From Thermofilum sp. (GTDB lineage Archaea; Thermoproteota; Thermoprotei; Thermofilales; Thermofilaceae), in assembly GCA_020832965.1 (NCBI GenBank), contig JAJHRM010000007.1:1-40823 (forward strand): a DNA stretch of 40,823 nucleotides, read 5' to 3'. How positions within the stretch are numbered: the first letter of the stretch is position 1; each line of letters starts with the position of its first letter. Shown here piece after piece: positions 6,900 to 15,657 of this stretch. The position numbers and the translations under genes are program-made. Under the pieces are notes generated by a model. The model was not told where the DNA came from and did no database searches. It worked only from the letters and a program-made list of their open reading frames with translations.

Positions 6900-8783
6900 A
6901 TGACGATGAACTATGGGGGGCTGAATAATCCACTCAGCGTATCTTTTTACAAGAAGAAGGGGCTTTCCGAGGAAGAATTCAGAGAGTTCGTAGAGCTTGC
7001 TCGAGAAATCGCCAATTATAATCCGAGTGGAAAAAGCTGGGTTCTCTCCATCAAGAAGATACGTGGTAAGGATAAGGAAGAACTAGCGAGGATCCTAGCC
7101 AGGCTTATGGACTTATCTACTCTTGACGAAAGAGAAGTTTCTCTTATATTGTCGCTTCATGCTGGTTCCCAGCAAAGGGTGAGGATTAGCCCCGACTTGA
7201 GACTTGACCAGTTGCCTAGAGAATTGTTAGAGAGTCTGCACGCTGATAAAGATCTGTTAGAAGCCATGGACTTTAATGAGGGTCAACCTAGAATAAAGTC
7301 TATAATCTTTGTTCCCAGGGTCATAGATGTTCTCCGAGGGAAATATGGTTTGGAAGTCGATTTTAACGATGAACTTCTTAGGGTAGAAGTTCGAAGAGAG
7401 AAAGGGGGACTGATCTGGCGCCTCAATTGTATGGACAGGATACTTTTCTCTAAAATCACCGAGCTGGGAACAGTAAAGTATTATATTGAAAAGGCAATTT
7501 TAAATGACGAAGGCGAATTCGAAGGCACCGAGCTAGTCGAGAGAGAAATGAGGGTTACTCGGATTAACTGGCAAAGGAAGGAGATTTTTACGCCGGCGGC
7601 GCTCCTGGATAGGTTCGAAAAGTTCTTTGAGGGTCATGGTTTTTCTATCGCAAAGCGGATAGAGGAAAGAGCACCTATAACGGTTCAGCTTAAGCGTAAT
7701 TTTTCTCTTCTACCACACCAGGAGGAAGCTTATAAGTTATGGATGAGGAAACGTAGAGGAACAGTCGCTATATTTACGAGGGGTGGTAAGTCTTTCATAG
7801 CTCTTCAAGCTATTTATACTTTAAGACTTCCCACAATCGTCTTTGTCACGACAAAAGAGCTCCTGGAAACATGGATAAATTATTTCGAAAAGTACCTTGA
7901 AGTTCCAAGAAGTTTTATCGGAGTTCTCGGCTGTGGAGAACAAAAAATAAGAGAAATAACAGTAGCAACGTATACGAGTGCGACAAGGTACATAGACCTC
8001 ATAAGGTCGCGCTTTGAACTTGCCATCTTTGATGAAGCACACCACGTGCCTGCAGTTACATTTAAGCAGGTAGCTTTGCAGATAGACTCCTTGTACAGGT
8101 TAGCTCTCTCAGCTACCCCTGAGCGAAGGGACAGGAATGAGGCGTTGCTCTTCGAGCTTTGTGGAGAGCTTCTCTACAAGCTCACATACGAGGATCTCGT
8201 CGCGCTGAAGGTTGTTGCGCCCATAGAGGTGATGGACGCCTACTTCGTTGAGGGACCCAGCGAGAAAAAGAAGAAGTTAATCGAAATACTTGAGAAACAC
8301 ATAGATGGAAAGGTAATCATCTTTACACAACACCTGCAGACGGCAAATGAACTTTACGAGGTTCTAAGGCAAAAGGGCCACAGGGCTGAACTCATAACTG
8401 GCGAGACTCCCGAATTAAAAAGGGAAGTTTCATTTAAAAACTTCATTGAGGGGAGAGCTAACGTAATCGTGACAACTACAGTTCTTGACGAGGGCATTAC
8501 TGTTCCTGATGCAGATGTCGCCGTGATCTATGAAGGAACTGGTGAAGGGAGACAAATGATCCAACGCATCGGAAGAGTGCTCGGTTACTTTCCCGGGAAA
8601 ACAGCGAAAATATATGAGATCGTGGATGTAACAAACCTCAGGGAAAAATCAGCCTATAGACGAAGAGCATGGGTCCTTGAGCTGTACCGCGCCAGGAACT
8701 TGGGAGAAATAATTAAAGCAGTGAAGGAGAGAAGAGAAGACGAAATAAAACCAAGCTATCAATTTCACCTAGACTTCTATTAG
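6900..8783 (+). CDS. SF2 DNA helicase, XPB/Rad25-like
   Basis: 627 residues. A ~240-residue N-terminal region precedes the helicase core: a motif I-like FTRGGKS near residue 294, DEAH near 376, LSATPER near 402, and QRIGRVLG (motif VI) near 554, followed by a C-terminal helical end. The order and the FTQHLQTANEL and VLDEGITVP blocks fit the XPB/COG1061 branch, ATP-driven DNA translocases in repair or transcription. Motif I has arginine where XPB has the first glycine (G-x-GKS expected). Crenarchaeal XPB often pairs with the nuclease Bax1; none is here. The start is fixed by a perfect Shine-Dalgarno. Confidence 0.85.
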   Translation: MTMNYGGLNNPLSVSFYKKKGLSEEEFREFVELAREIANYNPSGKSWVLSIKKIRGKDKEELARILARLMDLSTLDEREVSLILSLHAGSQQRVRISPDLRLDQLPRELLESLHADKDLLEAMDFNEGQPRIKSIIFVPRVIDVLRGKYGLEVDFNDELLRVEVRREKGGLIWRLNCMDRILFSKITELGTVKYYIEKAILNDEGEFEGTELVEREMRVTRINWQRKEIFTPAALLDRFEKFFEGHGFSIAKRIEERAPITVQLKRNFSLLPHQEEAYKLWMRKRRGTVAIFTRGGKSFIALQAIYTLRLPTIVFVTTKELLETWINYFEKYLEVPRSFIGVLGCGEQKIREITVATYTSATRYIDLIRSRFELAIFDEAHHVPAVTFKQVALQIDSLYRLALSATPERRDRNEALLFELCGELLYKLTYEDLVALKVVAPIEVMDAYFVEGPSEKKKKLIEILEKHIDGKVIIFTQHLQTANELYEVLRQKGHRAELITGETPELKREVSFKNFIEGRANVIVTTTVLDEGITVPDADVAVIYEGTGEGRQMIQRIGRVLGYFPGKTAKIYEIVDVTNLREKSAYRRRAWVLELYRARNLGEIIKAVKERREDEIKPSYQFHLDFY

Positions 8784-8915
8784 TGCGTGTAGTAGTCTCG
8801 TTTTTTCCGCTCACTGGCTCCTCGTTACCCTGAGTAGGATACGAGGCGCGCTATAAGCTTGTTAAGCTCGAAAAACTAATAAAGCCGTTGAGTCTGTGTT
8901 CGAAAGGATAATGTT

Positions 8916-9533
8916 ATGAGTGCAAAGCCCAGAGCTAAAGACAAATGGTCAATGAAAAAGTGGGTAAGGGTGCTAGCCCCGAAGTCATTTGGGTTTGCGA
9001 ACATAGGTCTTATTCCCGCTGACGAGCCAGAGAGGTGTGTAGGAAGAACTGTCGAAGTAAGTTTTTACGATATCACTAAAGACGTGTCGCAACTTCACAT
9101 TAAGTTAAGGTTCCAGGTAGTTAGGGTTGACAATGGTGTAGCTTTGACACAACTTAAGCTGCTTGAAGTAACTAGAGACTATATTCGCAGCCTTGTTCGC
9201 AGGGGAACAAGCAGAGTTGATGCAATAATAGATGTGCAAACAAAGGACGGGATTAAGCTGCGAGTTATGTGCATGGCAGTTACGATTACCCGAATAAACA
9301 CTTCTCAGAAGAAAGCGATTCGTAAAATTATGTTCCAGATAATTGAGGAAAAAGCCTCGCAGCTTGATTTTGAAACATTTGTTCAGCAAGCAGTTCTCGG
9401 CGCCATTGCAGCAGACATTCAGCTGCAAGCTAAGAAAATATATCCAATTAAGAAAGTAGAAGTGTATAAATTAAAAGTTTTAACACCCACGCTTGAAATT
9501 CCCATTGTAATGCCGGAGAAAATTGCCGCGTAG
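8916..9533 (+). CDS. rps3ae: Small-subunit ribosomal protein eS1 (S3Ae)
   Basis: 205 residues matching archaeal S3Ae. It has a basic start (KDKWSMKKWVRVLAP), a VGRTVEVSFYDIT strand region, the RTSRVDAIIDV-type loop and a C-terminal half ending in KKVEVYKLKVL. It is a 30S protein near the mRNA exit channel. A TATA candidate ACTAATAAAGC lies at about 8876-8886, 30-40 bases before the ATG. The gene ends five bases short of the converging DHH phosphoesterase gene. Confidence 0.95.
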   Translation: MSAKPRAKDKWSMKKWVRVLAPKSFGFANIGLIPADEPERCVGRTVEVSFYDITKDVSQLHIKLRFQVVRVDNGVALTQLKLLEVTRDYIRSLVRRGTSRVDAIIDVQTKDGIKLRVMCMAVTITRINTSQKKAIRKIMFQIIEEKASQLDFETFVQQAVLGAIAADIQLQAKKIYPIKKVEVYKLKVLTPTLEIPIVMPEKIAA

Positions 9534-9538
9534 CTTCC

Positions 9539-10546
9539 CTAGGTTTTCTTGCAGAGTTTTCTTGAAATGTAGTCGACTGCTGCTAGAAACACAAGTCTGG
9601 CCGTGCCTTTTTCATACCTTACCCTTTTGACGCCAGCTGCCCCCTCATGCCCCCCTCCTTCGCCGCTTATTTTTTCGGCTATCAGCCCGGCAAGTTCTCC
9701 AGCGCTTACTCCGAGCTTCTGTAGCTCGTCTGATACTCTTATACTTGCTCTGAACTCTCTTTTGCCGCCTATAGCTATAGCGATATCTGCGCCAGCGCTT
9801 ATAAGTAGCCTGGAGATGCTTGCCTCATTGGTGCTTACTTCCGTGAAGGCAAGTATGTACCCGCAGACTTCGATTACCGAGCTTCTGAGTAACCCCTTTA
9901 TTCTAGCTATTTTCTCAGATCTATCCATAGCATCTTCACTTAGGGATTCATGGGCAAGCTTGTAGTCTCCACCCATCTGTAGAAGCCATAAAAGCGCTTG
10001 TAATGTCTTCACAGAGACGTACTGGAGCTTCCTCGTGTCGTATAGGATACCTGCAATGCCTAACGTGGCTAAGTGTTTAGTTATGATTAAGCCACTCTCC
10101 ATTAAGATCTTAGTCGCTAAGACTGTGCTTGATGGCTCTTTCTCGATAAAACTTAGAGCTGCTTTCTCAGCAAGCAACCCCGGCGGAAAATGATGGTCAA
10201 TAACAATTATTCTAGAGCCTGGCGTCAGGAGCCTCTCGGCCAATTGCTGCAAAAGCAGGGGATTAGAGAAGTCACACAGGATAAAGATGTTGCTCTGCGG
10301 AGGGCACTCCTCGCTCCATTCGAACCCGGCTCTCTTAAGGATATTCTTCGCAACTTTACTTACACCTCCTGGAAAGCACACGCTTACTGGAACGCCCTTT
10401 TTCCTAAAAAAGTCTGCCATTAAATAGCTACAAGCCACGCCATCAGGGTCACAGTTAACGTGTGAAGTGACAATAACTTCTTCGCGAAGGTTTTCAAGAA
10501 TGTTTTCCAGCTTCATCAGTTTTTCCTGCAGATCTATTTTCTCCAT
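9539..10546 (-). CDS. DHH/DHHA1 family phosphoesterase
   Basis: 335 residues. The N-terminal DHH domain shows the metal ligands D33-P-D35-G and D117-H118-H119; the C-terminal DHHA1 domain carries GGGHEGAAG at about residue 295. This is the layout of NrnA/RecJ-like exonucleases that degrade short oligonucleotides or cyclic dinucleotide products; the exact substrate cannot be read from sequence. Start ATG at 10546. It follows the small protein at 10552 by five bases, and that pair recurs in many archaea. Confidence 0.88.
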   Translation of the reverse strand: MEKIDLQEKLMKLENILENLREEVIVTSHVNCDPDGVACSYLMADFFRKKGVPVSVCFPGGVSKVAKNILKRAGFEWSEECPPQSNIFILCDFSNPLLLQQLAERLLTPGSRIIVIDHHFPPGLLAEKAALSFIEKEPSSTVLATKILMESGLIITKHLATLGIAGILYDTRKLQYVSVKTLQALLWLLQMGGDYKLAHESLSEDAMDRSEKIARIKGLLRSSVIEVCGYILAFTEVSTNEASISRLLISAGADIAIAIGGKREFRASIRVSDELQKLGVSAGELAGLIAEKISGEGGGHEGAAGVKRVRYEKGTARLVFLAAVDYISRKLCKKT

Positions 10547-10551
10547 AACTG

Positions 10552-10869
10552 CTACAGGCTTTTTATACCCCTTTTGCGCAGCTCCTCCTCCGCAAGGCTT
10601 ACATACCTATCAATTATCCTATTCAATGCATCTTCCAGTGTTTTCTTGCTTAAAATTTTAGAACTGACCTCCCCATTAACGGTAAACTCGTACGGCCAAT
10701 CTTCGTCTATTTCAACCTTGACGGTAACCTCCAAGCTGGGGTCTCCAGGAAACATCTTATAAATCTCAGTCAATATATTATCCATAATCCTCAGCGAGAT
10801 TTCCTCCAACTCTCGAAGTTTGGCACTGCTCGGAGTTTTTATTTCAACATCTGCCGCGAGATTCACCAC
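10552..10869 (-). CDS. Small conserved archaeal protein, probably DUF3194
   Basis: 105 residues, acidic and helical at both ends with a strand-rich centre (VTVKVEIDEDWPYEFTVNGEV). Size, pattern and its place directly before a DHH phosphoesterase fit the archaeal DUF3194 family, which often sits in the prefoldin-beta/DHH neighbourhood; I recall this context and cannot confirm the family here. The start is GTG at 10869 with GAAGAGG before it. The prefoldin gene that often precedes it is absent; the accessory island begins instead. Confidence 0.55.
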   Translation of the reverse strand: MVNLAADVEIKTPSSAKLRELEEISLRIMDNILTEIYKMFPGDPSLEVTVKVEIDEDWPYEFTVNGEVSSKILSKKTLEDALNRIIDRYVSLAEEELRKRGIKSL

Positions 10870-10994
10870 CTCTTCCTCAAATCACTATCCCTGTTTTTAA
10901 ATCTTATCCCGTAGGGCACAGGCTCCACGCCTTGATAATAACAGCGCGCGCCGCGTGCTGCATTTTTAGTCTTCAAGCGGCTTTGTCCGTCGCG

Positions 10995-11357
10995 CTACAG
11001 TATCCCCCGCTCGATGAGGAGCCTCTCGAGCGTGCTGCAGCCCTCCTCCAGCAGCCTCTTCCTGTATTCCTCCCGCATGCGGAGGATGCTATGTATTGCG
11101 CTCGCCGCGTGCTGGCTCATCTCCGCCTTGGCCACGCGGTTCATGTGGGATATCTCCAACTCGACCCGCGAGGCCTGCCCTCTGAAGACCTCAATAGCCT
11201 TGCAGTACATGTAGGTGGCAATGGAGCGCTTCGATCTGAGCAGTATATCGTCGACGCGGTCCAGGAACCTGAAGCAGAACGTCGGCACCATCCCATACGC
11301 GAGGTACATTAGCACGAGCCCCAAAGACGCTGTGACGGCATTCCTGTATGTCGTCAA
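10995..11357 (-). CDS. Unrecognised helical protein, second gene of the island cassette
   Basis: 120 residues. An N-terminal hydrophobic segment (about residues 8-28, SLGLVLMYLAYGMVPTF) may be one membrane helix, and the rest is charged helix with many R/E residues, likely coiled coil. No family recognised. The TTG start at 11357 overlaps the TGA of the upstream gene (TTGA), so translation should be coupled. G+C is visibly higher than in the flanking core genes, as in the TnpB gene next door. It might be a small membrane-tethered partner of the upstream protein; that is inference. Confidence 0.55.
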   Translation of the reverse strand: MTTYRNAVTASLGLVLMYLAYGMVPTFCFRFLDRVDDILLRSKRSIATYMYCKAIEVFRGQASRVELEISHMNRVAKAEMSQHAASAIHSILRMREEYRKRLLEEGCSTLERLLIERGIL

Positions 11358-11891
11358 TGCAGCCTCCTCCCGTCATCGAGTATGCGCCTCAGCGACCCCA
11401 GGTACTCCCTCCGCACGTTGAGCTCCGCAACCTCCAGCGCGCTGAGGTCGCACTCGCATGCCTCGAGCCCCGCGACCCTCTCCTCCTGCCTCCGGATCTC
11501 CCTGGCGAGAGTGGACACGTGGCGCAGGAACTCCACGGCGCACCCCAGGTACAGCGACGCTATGTACGCTCTCTCGGGGTAGCGGATCAGGATCCCCCTC
11601 TGGAGCTTCACGAGCCGCGCGTAGGCCTCCCACGCGCCGAAAAGCGAGGACTCGAGCTCCCCCGTAGGGCTTCGGGGGCTCCATCCCGGCAGCCAGGGAT
11701 AGCTTCACAGCCCTCCTCCTCACCGCTGGGTAGCCCCCGACACCCTTTTCGAGCTTGTTCAGCACATCCACGGGAATATACACCTTGCCACCACTCACCA
11801 CGCAGCCCCTCCTGACCTCGTTCATGTAGCCCATCTTCAGCCACTCTAAGCGCGAGGGCGTGCTTGCATGAGCAGTTACCGGCATATCCAT
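11354..11891 (-). pseudogene. Unrecognised gene with apparent frameshift at a G5 run
   Basis: The minus-strand frame from ATG 11891 reads as normal protein for 77 residues, including a strand-rich VVSGGKVYIPVDVLNKLEKG segment, up to PKPYG. It then turns into R/G/P-rich nonsense. The +1-shifted frame takes over at the same place, reading ELESSLFGAWEAYARLVKLQ and running to the TGA at 11354. Deleting one base in the run of five C (plus strand 11660-11664) restores a 178-residue helical protein. This may be a real mutation, a sequencing error or programmed slippage. Family not recognised; the N-terminal part could be a small DNA-binding fold. Confidence 0.6.
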
Positions 11892-11917
11892 GCTTACTTT
11901 CGGTCTACTCCAACAAC

Positions 11918-11931
11918 AACGCTTTTTATTG
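11918..11931 (-). promoter_or_regulatory. TATA-like element of the island cassette
   Basis: CAATAAAAAGC on the minus strand lies about 28-38 bases before the ATG at 11891, consistent with a nearly leaderless transcript of the two-gene cassette. Composition-based. Confidence 0.4.
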
Positions 11932-12046
11932 TGAGGAGCTCACACGGCGTGTCTAGAAATGCCCGTGAAGGCGGCTGGGGAGGAAAACCTTGGGGGGCTG
12001 AGCCAGCGGGGGATTCCGGGGCTTGAGGTAACGCGAGAGTGAGAAC

Positions 12047-13192
12047 ATGGGTGCGGATAGGGGTAAGGGTAATTGGAGGGGTGGGTTCAGGGTCTTCAGG
12101 GTGCGCGTTAGCAGCGAAAACCTGCCGAAGCTTAAGCGACTCTTCAGGGACTTCGCTGACGGCAAGACTAGGACGAAGGGAGCGCTGTGCTACAGGGATG
12201 AGTGGATGGCTGAGTGGGGGAACGTCTTAAAGATGCGCGAGGAGGCTGGGAGGAGGACGATGCCGAAGCCTCCGGCAGCGTTATTGCTGGTGCGCTTCGT
12301 GTTGCCCGATGGCAGTGTGCGTGGCAACAACGCCGCGCCGTGCGTCATCGACCTACGCAGAGGCGAGCTGCGGATACCGAGCTATGGAGTTGCCGTATCG
12401 CTGCGGGGGAGCATAGTCGAAGCGCTGGTCGAGGAGAACGGGCTGGAGCCTCGACCTGACTTCGTCTTGCAGGTCACTAGGAGGGGCTTCCTGCGCCTCA
12501 TCGCCTCGCGAAGCGCGCCGAGGCGGCAGAGTAGTAACCTGCTTCTCATCTGCATGGACGAGAACGTTGCTCATGGCCTGTTCACGACGCTGATTGACTT
12601 CGACGGCGAGGACGTTGAGGTGTTGAGGGGGCCCACGTTCAAGCCTACGAACGCGGCGCGCCTTAGAAGAGTCGCGGCGAGACTTCAGAGTATAGTCAGA
12701 AAGAAAACCACATCCCAGCTGTTTGGTCTGTGGGTTACCCCGGAGAGGGCTAGGTGCTTGAAGAAGAGCGCGAACGGCAAGGAGGCGAGGCTAAACAGGG
12801 AGTACAGGGCGCAGGCAGTCGCCTGGCTGCGCAAGCACATAAGGGATACTGATGCCGAGGTGGTCATCCTGATCGACGAGGTGGTGGAGGAGACGGCCAA
12901 GAGCGGGCTGGTGAGGCGGGCGGTGAAGGCGATCAGAAACCTCGCCGACTACGAAGGCGCTGAGTACCTGCCACTGAGAGCCTCGGGGAAGCACTGCCCC
13001 AGGTGCAGGGTGGGGGGCGTGGAAGTAGCCCCCCGAACCTACAAGTGCCCTTTCTGCGGGCTAGAGTGGAACCGCGACAGGATGGCGACCTTCAAGCTGG
13101 CGCTCACCTACACCAAAATAACGAAGAACAAGAGGCTCGAAGAAGCACTGCTAAAATGGCTTAACGAGCACCCGAGAGCACTGCTATCCTAG
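12047..13192 (+). CDS. tnpB: TnpB-like RuvC-fold RNA-guided nuclease (IS605 OrfB type)
   Basis: 381 residues. RuvC-I aspartate D171 (LLICMDEN), RuvC-II acid D277/E278 (VILIDEVVEE), a four-cysteine zinc ribbon (C317, C320, C334, C337) and RuvC-III D344 (WNRDRMATF) are all present, so the active site looks intact. TnpB proteins bind an RNA from the element's 3' end and cut DNA beside a short motif, helping the element persist. The usual D-x-NAA-x-NI block after RuvC-III is replaced by DRMATFKLAL, marking a divergent branch. No TnpA accompanies it. The first 139 bases recur at 1-139 with one mismatch. Confidence 0.87.
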   Translation: MGADRGKGNWRGGFRVFRVRVSSENLPKLKRLFRDFADGKTRTKGALCYRDEWMAEWGNVLKMREEAGRRTMPKPPAALLLVRFVLPDGSVRGNNAAPCVIDLRRGELRIPSYGVAVSLRGSIVEALVEENGLEPRPDFVLQVTRRGFLRLIASRSAPRRQSSNLLLICMDENVAHGLFTTLIDFDGEDVEVLRGPTFKPTNAARLRRVAARLQSIVRKKTTSQLFGLWVTPERARCLKKSANGKEARLNREYRAQAVAWLRKHIRDTDAEVVILIDEVVEETAKSGLVRRAVKAIRNLADYEGAEYLPLRASGKHCPRCRVGGVEVAPRTYKCPFCGLEWNRDRMATFKLALTYTKITKNKRLEEALLKWLNEHPRALLS

Positions 13193-13194
13193 CT

Positions 13195-13395
13195 TCTCCG
13201 TTCCCCGGGGACAGCCACCAGGCGCTCCCCGAGGGCTCCAGCGCGTGGGACCGAAGAGGGGGTGAGGCTGCCAAGCCTCCGCGATAAGCGGTGGCAAGGC
13301 GGCTGACCCCATGACACACCAAGCACCCCAGAGCAACAACTGGGGCGCGGTGAGGGGCGCCCTTCCTAACAGGGCGCTATGAGGGGTGCGCGCGC
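13195..13395 (+). ncRNA. Candidate guide (omega-type) RNA from the TnpB 3' region
   Basis: Directly after the tnpB stop, about 200 bases contain several strong stems. CCAC with GTGG encloses GCGCT/AGCGC near 13216-13248. CCGC-GATAA-GCGG near 13279-13292 is nested in outer GCC/GGC pairs. CCCCAG/CTGGGG pairs at 13326-13345, and GCGCCCT/AGGGCGC at 13357-13377. TnpB guide RNAs come from this position and overlap the element's right end. No sequence family is recognised, so the role is inferred from position and folding. The segment lies between the converging tnpB and aglB genes. Confidence 0.5.
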
Positions 13396-13400
13396 ATAAC

Positions 13401-15638
13401 CTAACCTTTTACCTTGAATATCTTTACCCAACCATTGGGCTCTGAGACGTAGACTAGCTCAAAGTTCTTGAGCGGCGGGAACGTGTAGGTTGGACCATGG
13501 TAACCTTGAATAGCGCCACCGAATAATTGATAGAGGAAGGAGTCAAAAATGAATACCTCTTGCTTGTAATTCCTAGCATAAACCATCCTGTAAAGTGTCG
13601 CGTTAAGTGCCTGAGGAGTACCTGCAGGGAGGATAAGGTAAATCGTGTAGCTTCCTTGCTGTATATATGCAAAGGAGCCATTATTATAGCCGTAAATGTA
13701 GTCCTTGGCGTCGCGTCCAATCCACTTTAACATTTGCGGGCTCTTCGCAATATCGCCACCTAGGGCCGGGTGCATCATCGAAAACCAAACGCTTAAACCG
13801 TTAGAGAGCTGTAGGCTTTGGAGAGGCTCGAAGACGACGACATACGTCACGTTGAGTTCCTTAAAGATCCTTAATGCCGTGTCCTCATCACTCATAAATG
13901 CAGTAGCAATTTTTTGTATCTGTTTTGTGTTGATGGTTGCATTATCGCACGTAGTCTTCCTACCCGTATTCACGGAGATCCAGTAGCCGTAATCCCACCA
14001 CGTCGCGATTGTCGCGTCTCTTGGAATGTTTTCCGAGATCCACTGCAGAGCCGAGAGCCAGTCTACATATTCGTAGTTGTATCTAACTAGTGGAACGGAG
14101 GATGTGAGTATGAGGGGTGGCTGGTGGGAGTTTAGTGGGATTTTTGAGGCAAGTATGGACGGTGAGAATACTAGGATTAATATTATTGCTACGAGTAGTA
14201 TTACTAGTTTTTGGGTTCCTTGAGGCTCACCGCTTCTGGTTTTGCGCTCAAAAGCGCTACCGGACTCCCTCAGTTTGTCCAGAACCTCTATGAGCCCCAG
14301 TGACGCTACAATCGAAACTGCTGGTGAGAGCAACAATAAGAGCCTAACTATGGATGCAGAGAAGTAGGTCGCAGTGAATATGAATAGTGATGAGAAGGCG
14401 TCGGCAAAGTTTTCCCGCGACTTCAGGAAAGAGATGTAGCCAGCAAAGAGGGCAAACACTATTGATGTTTGAAAGTCGTCAAAAACCTGGTTCCAAGTGG
14501 GGACCTGGTGCTCTGCAACTGTTGTTACTCCTGGTTCTCTTAACAGTGGTAGAACGACGGCTAGGATCCTTCCAGCCATTCCTCTAAGAATGCCAATGTA
14601 TGTGCCTACAATAAAGACTACAAAAAGTACAGCCACAGCTAGTATGATGAATTTCTTGTTTTGCCTGAGGTGTAGTTGCGTCGGCAAGCGAAGACCCATT
14701 AAGATGACCAGGGATACTATGCTCGTGACCAGTGGTAGGAAGCCTGTGAGTGAAAGGAATGCCGCTGTAGGCCCAAACCTCGGAGTCGTGACTACGAAGA
14801 ACGTGAATAACACATTAGTGACGAGGTAGGTTTTAGCTAGCGTTGAGTCTCCAGGATGAAAGAATAGCCAGTAAAGCGTTACTAGTGCTAGGAGGTTCCA
14901 CGGGTAGAGGTAGGCGCCCCAAGATAGTACCACGGCGCCGAACGAGAAGCCAGCTGCTACTGAGAGGAGGAGAGAGTTTGACCTATAGGCTTTCAGGAAT
15001 AAGTAGAAGCCTAGTAGCATAAAGGGTATCGCTATTGCCTCGTGTTTTGCGCCTAGGTTTGTCCTATACATGTATGCCCAGCTCAATGCTATCAATACAG
15101 CAGATAGAGCTCCTGTGCGTTTGTCTTTTAGCTCTTTTCCTAGCAGGTAAGCAGTAAATACAGCAAATGAAGCCACGATTGGTACAAGTAATGCATGTAC
15201 ATCGTAGAGCGATACTTGGAAGCCTAGAGCATTAAGGAGAGAGTATACTCCTGCACCGAAGAAGGCCGGCCCGGGCTGGCTGGAGCCTCTCAGGTCTCGT
15301 CCCTCGGGTGCCCAGAAGAGTGTGTCTCGCGGTTTTGGGTTCTCGAGCCACCAGTGGTACCACCAAGCAACTCCCGCGAGGTAGTTCCCGTTGCCATGCG
15401 ACAGCAACTGCTCAGAAAGGTAATACTCGTAGTATGGATCAAATTCGTTGAGGTAAATTCCCCAATGCATTGGTGTCAGCCTGGCTAGAAGAGTAGTGGT
15501 GAAAGCCGCTAGGAGGATTATTGCCACAACAGCTCTTGAATCTCCGAAGAGTTCCAGGACTCGATAGGTTATCCTGATAATTTTTCCAAGCATGTTCCTA
15601 GCTTCGATTCCGGACACAAGAAAAAGGTTTTTTGGCAT
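13401..15638 (-). CDS. aglB: Oligosaccharyltransferase AglB (STT3 family)
   Basis: 745 residues. About a dozen hydrophobic helices in the N-terminal two thirds include an early loop with an NEFDPYYEYYL block, the D-x-D-like metal site of STT3 enzymes. A soluble C-terminal domain starts with the hallmark WWDYG near residue 545. AglB transfers lipid-linked oligosaccharide onto Asn in N-x-S/T sequons on the outer face of the membrane. The start could be ATG 15638 or ATG 15593: a TATA-like ATTAAATAAC at 15637-15646 would put transcription start downstream of 15638 and favours 15593. A TnpB tail relict lies just upstream. Confidence 0.93.
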   Translation of the reverse strand: MPKNLFLVSGIEARNMLGKIIRITYRVLELFGDSRAVVAIILLAAFTTTLLARLTPMHWGIYLNEFDPYYEYYLSEQLLSHGNGNYLAGVAWWYHWWLENPKPRDTLFWAPEGRDLRGSSQPGPAFFGAGVYSLLNALGFQVSLYDVHALLVPIVASFAVFTAYLLGKELKDKRTGALSAVLIALSWAYMYRTNLGAKHEAIAIPFMLLGFYLFLKAYRSNSLLLSVAAGFSFGAVVLSWGAYLYPWNLLALVTLYWLFFHPGDSTLAKTYLVTNVLFTFFVVTTPRFGPTAAFLSLTGFLPLVTSIVSLVILMGLRLPTQLHLRQNKKFIILAVAVLFVVFIVGTYIGILRGMAGRILAVVLPLLREPGVTTVAEHQVPTWNQVFDDFQTSIVFALFAGYISFLKSRENFADAFSSLFIFTATYFSASIVRLLLLLSPAVSIVASLGLIEVLDKLRESGSAFERKTRSGEPQGTQKLVILLVAIILILVFSPSILASKIPLNSHQPPLILTSSVPLVRYNYEYVDWLSALQWISENIPRDATIATWWDYGYWISVNTGRKTTCDNATINTKQIQKIATAFMSDEDTALRIFKELNVTYVVVFEPLQSLQLSNGLSVWFSMMHPALGGDIAKSPQMLKWIGRDAKDYIYGYNNGSFAYIQQGSYTIYLILPAGTPQALNATLYRMVYARNYKQEVFIFDSFLYQLFGGAIQGYHGPTYTFPPLKNFELVYVSEPNGWVKIFKVKG

Positions 15639-15657
15639 TAAATAACTATTTCGCTGG

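Larger units (their letters stand above)
12047..13400 (+). mobile_element. Solo TnpB element
   Basis: The TnpB-like gene plus its folded 3' region form a G+C-rich block between core genes. The left limit is put at the ATG because homology with the copy at 1-139 starts there. The right limit is put before the aglB stop. No terminal inverted repeats or target duplications are seen, as expected for IS200/IS605-type elements. The true ends are not established. Confidence 0.5.

Noticed and set aside
11348..11815. 155-codon plus-strand frame across the cassette
   Set aside because: Proline/arginine/serine-rich opposite-strand shadow; the minus strand has the coherent helical proteins and coupled starts.
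12214..12459. Second frame inside tnpB
   Set aside because: Shadow frame caused by high G+C; RuvC and zinc motifs are in the main frame only.
13195..13395. RNase P or SRP RNA
   Set aside because: None of the conserved sequence blocks of either RNA is present.
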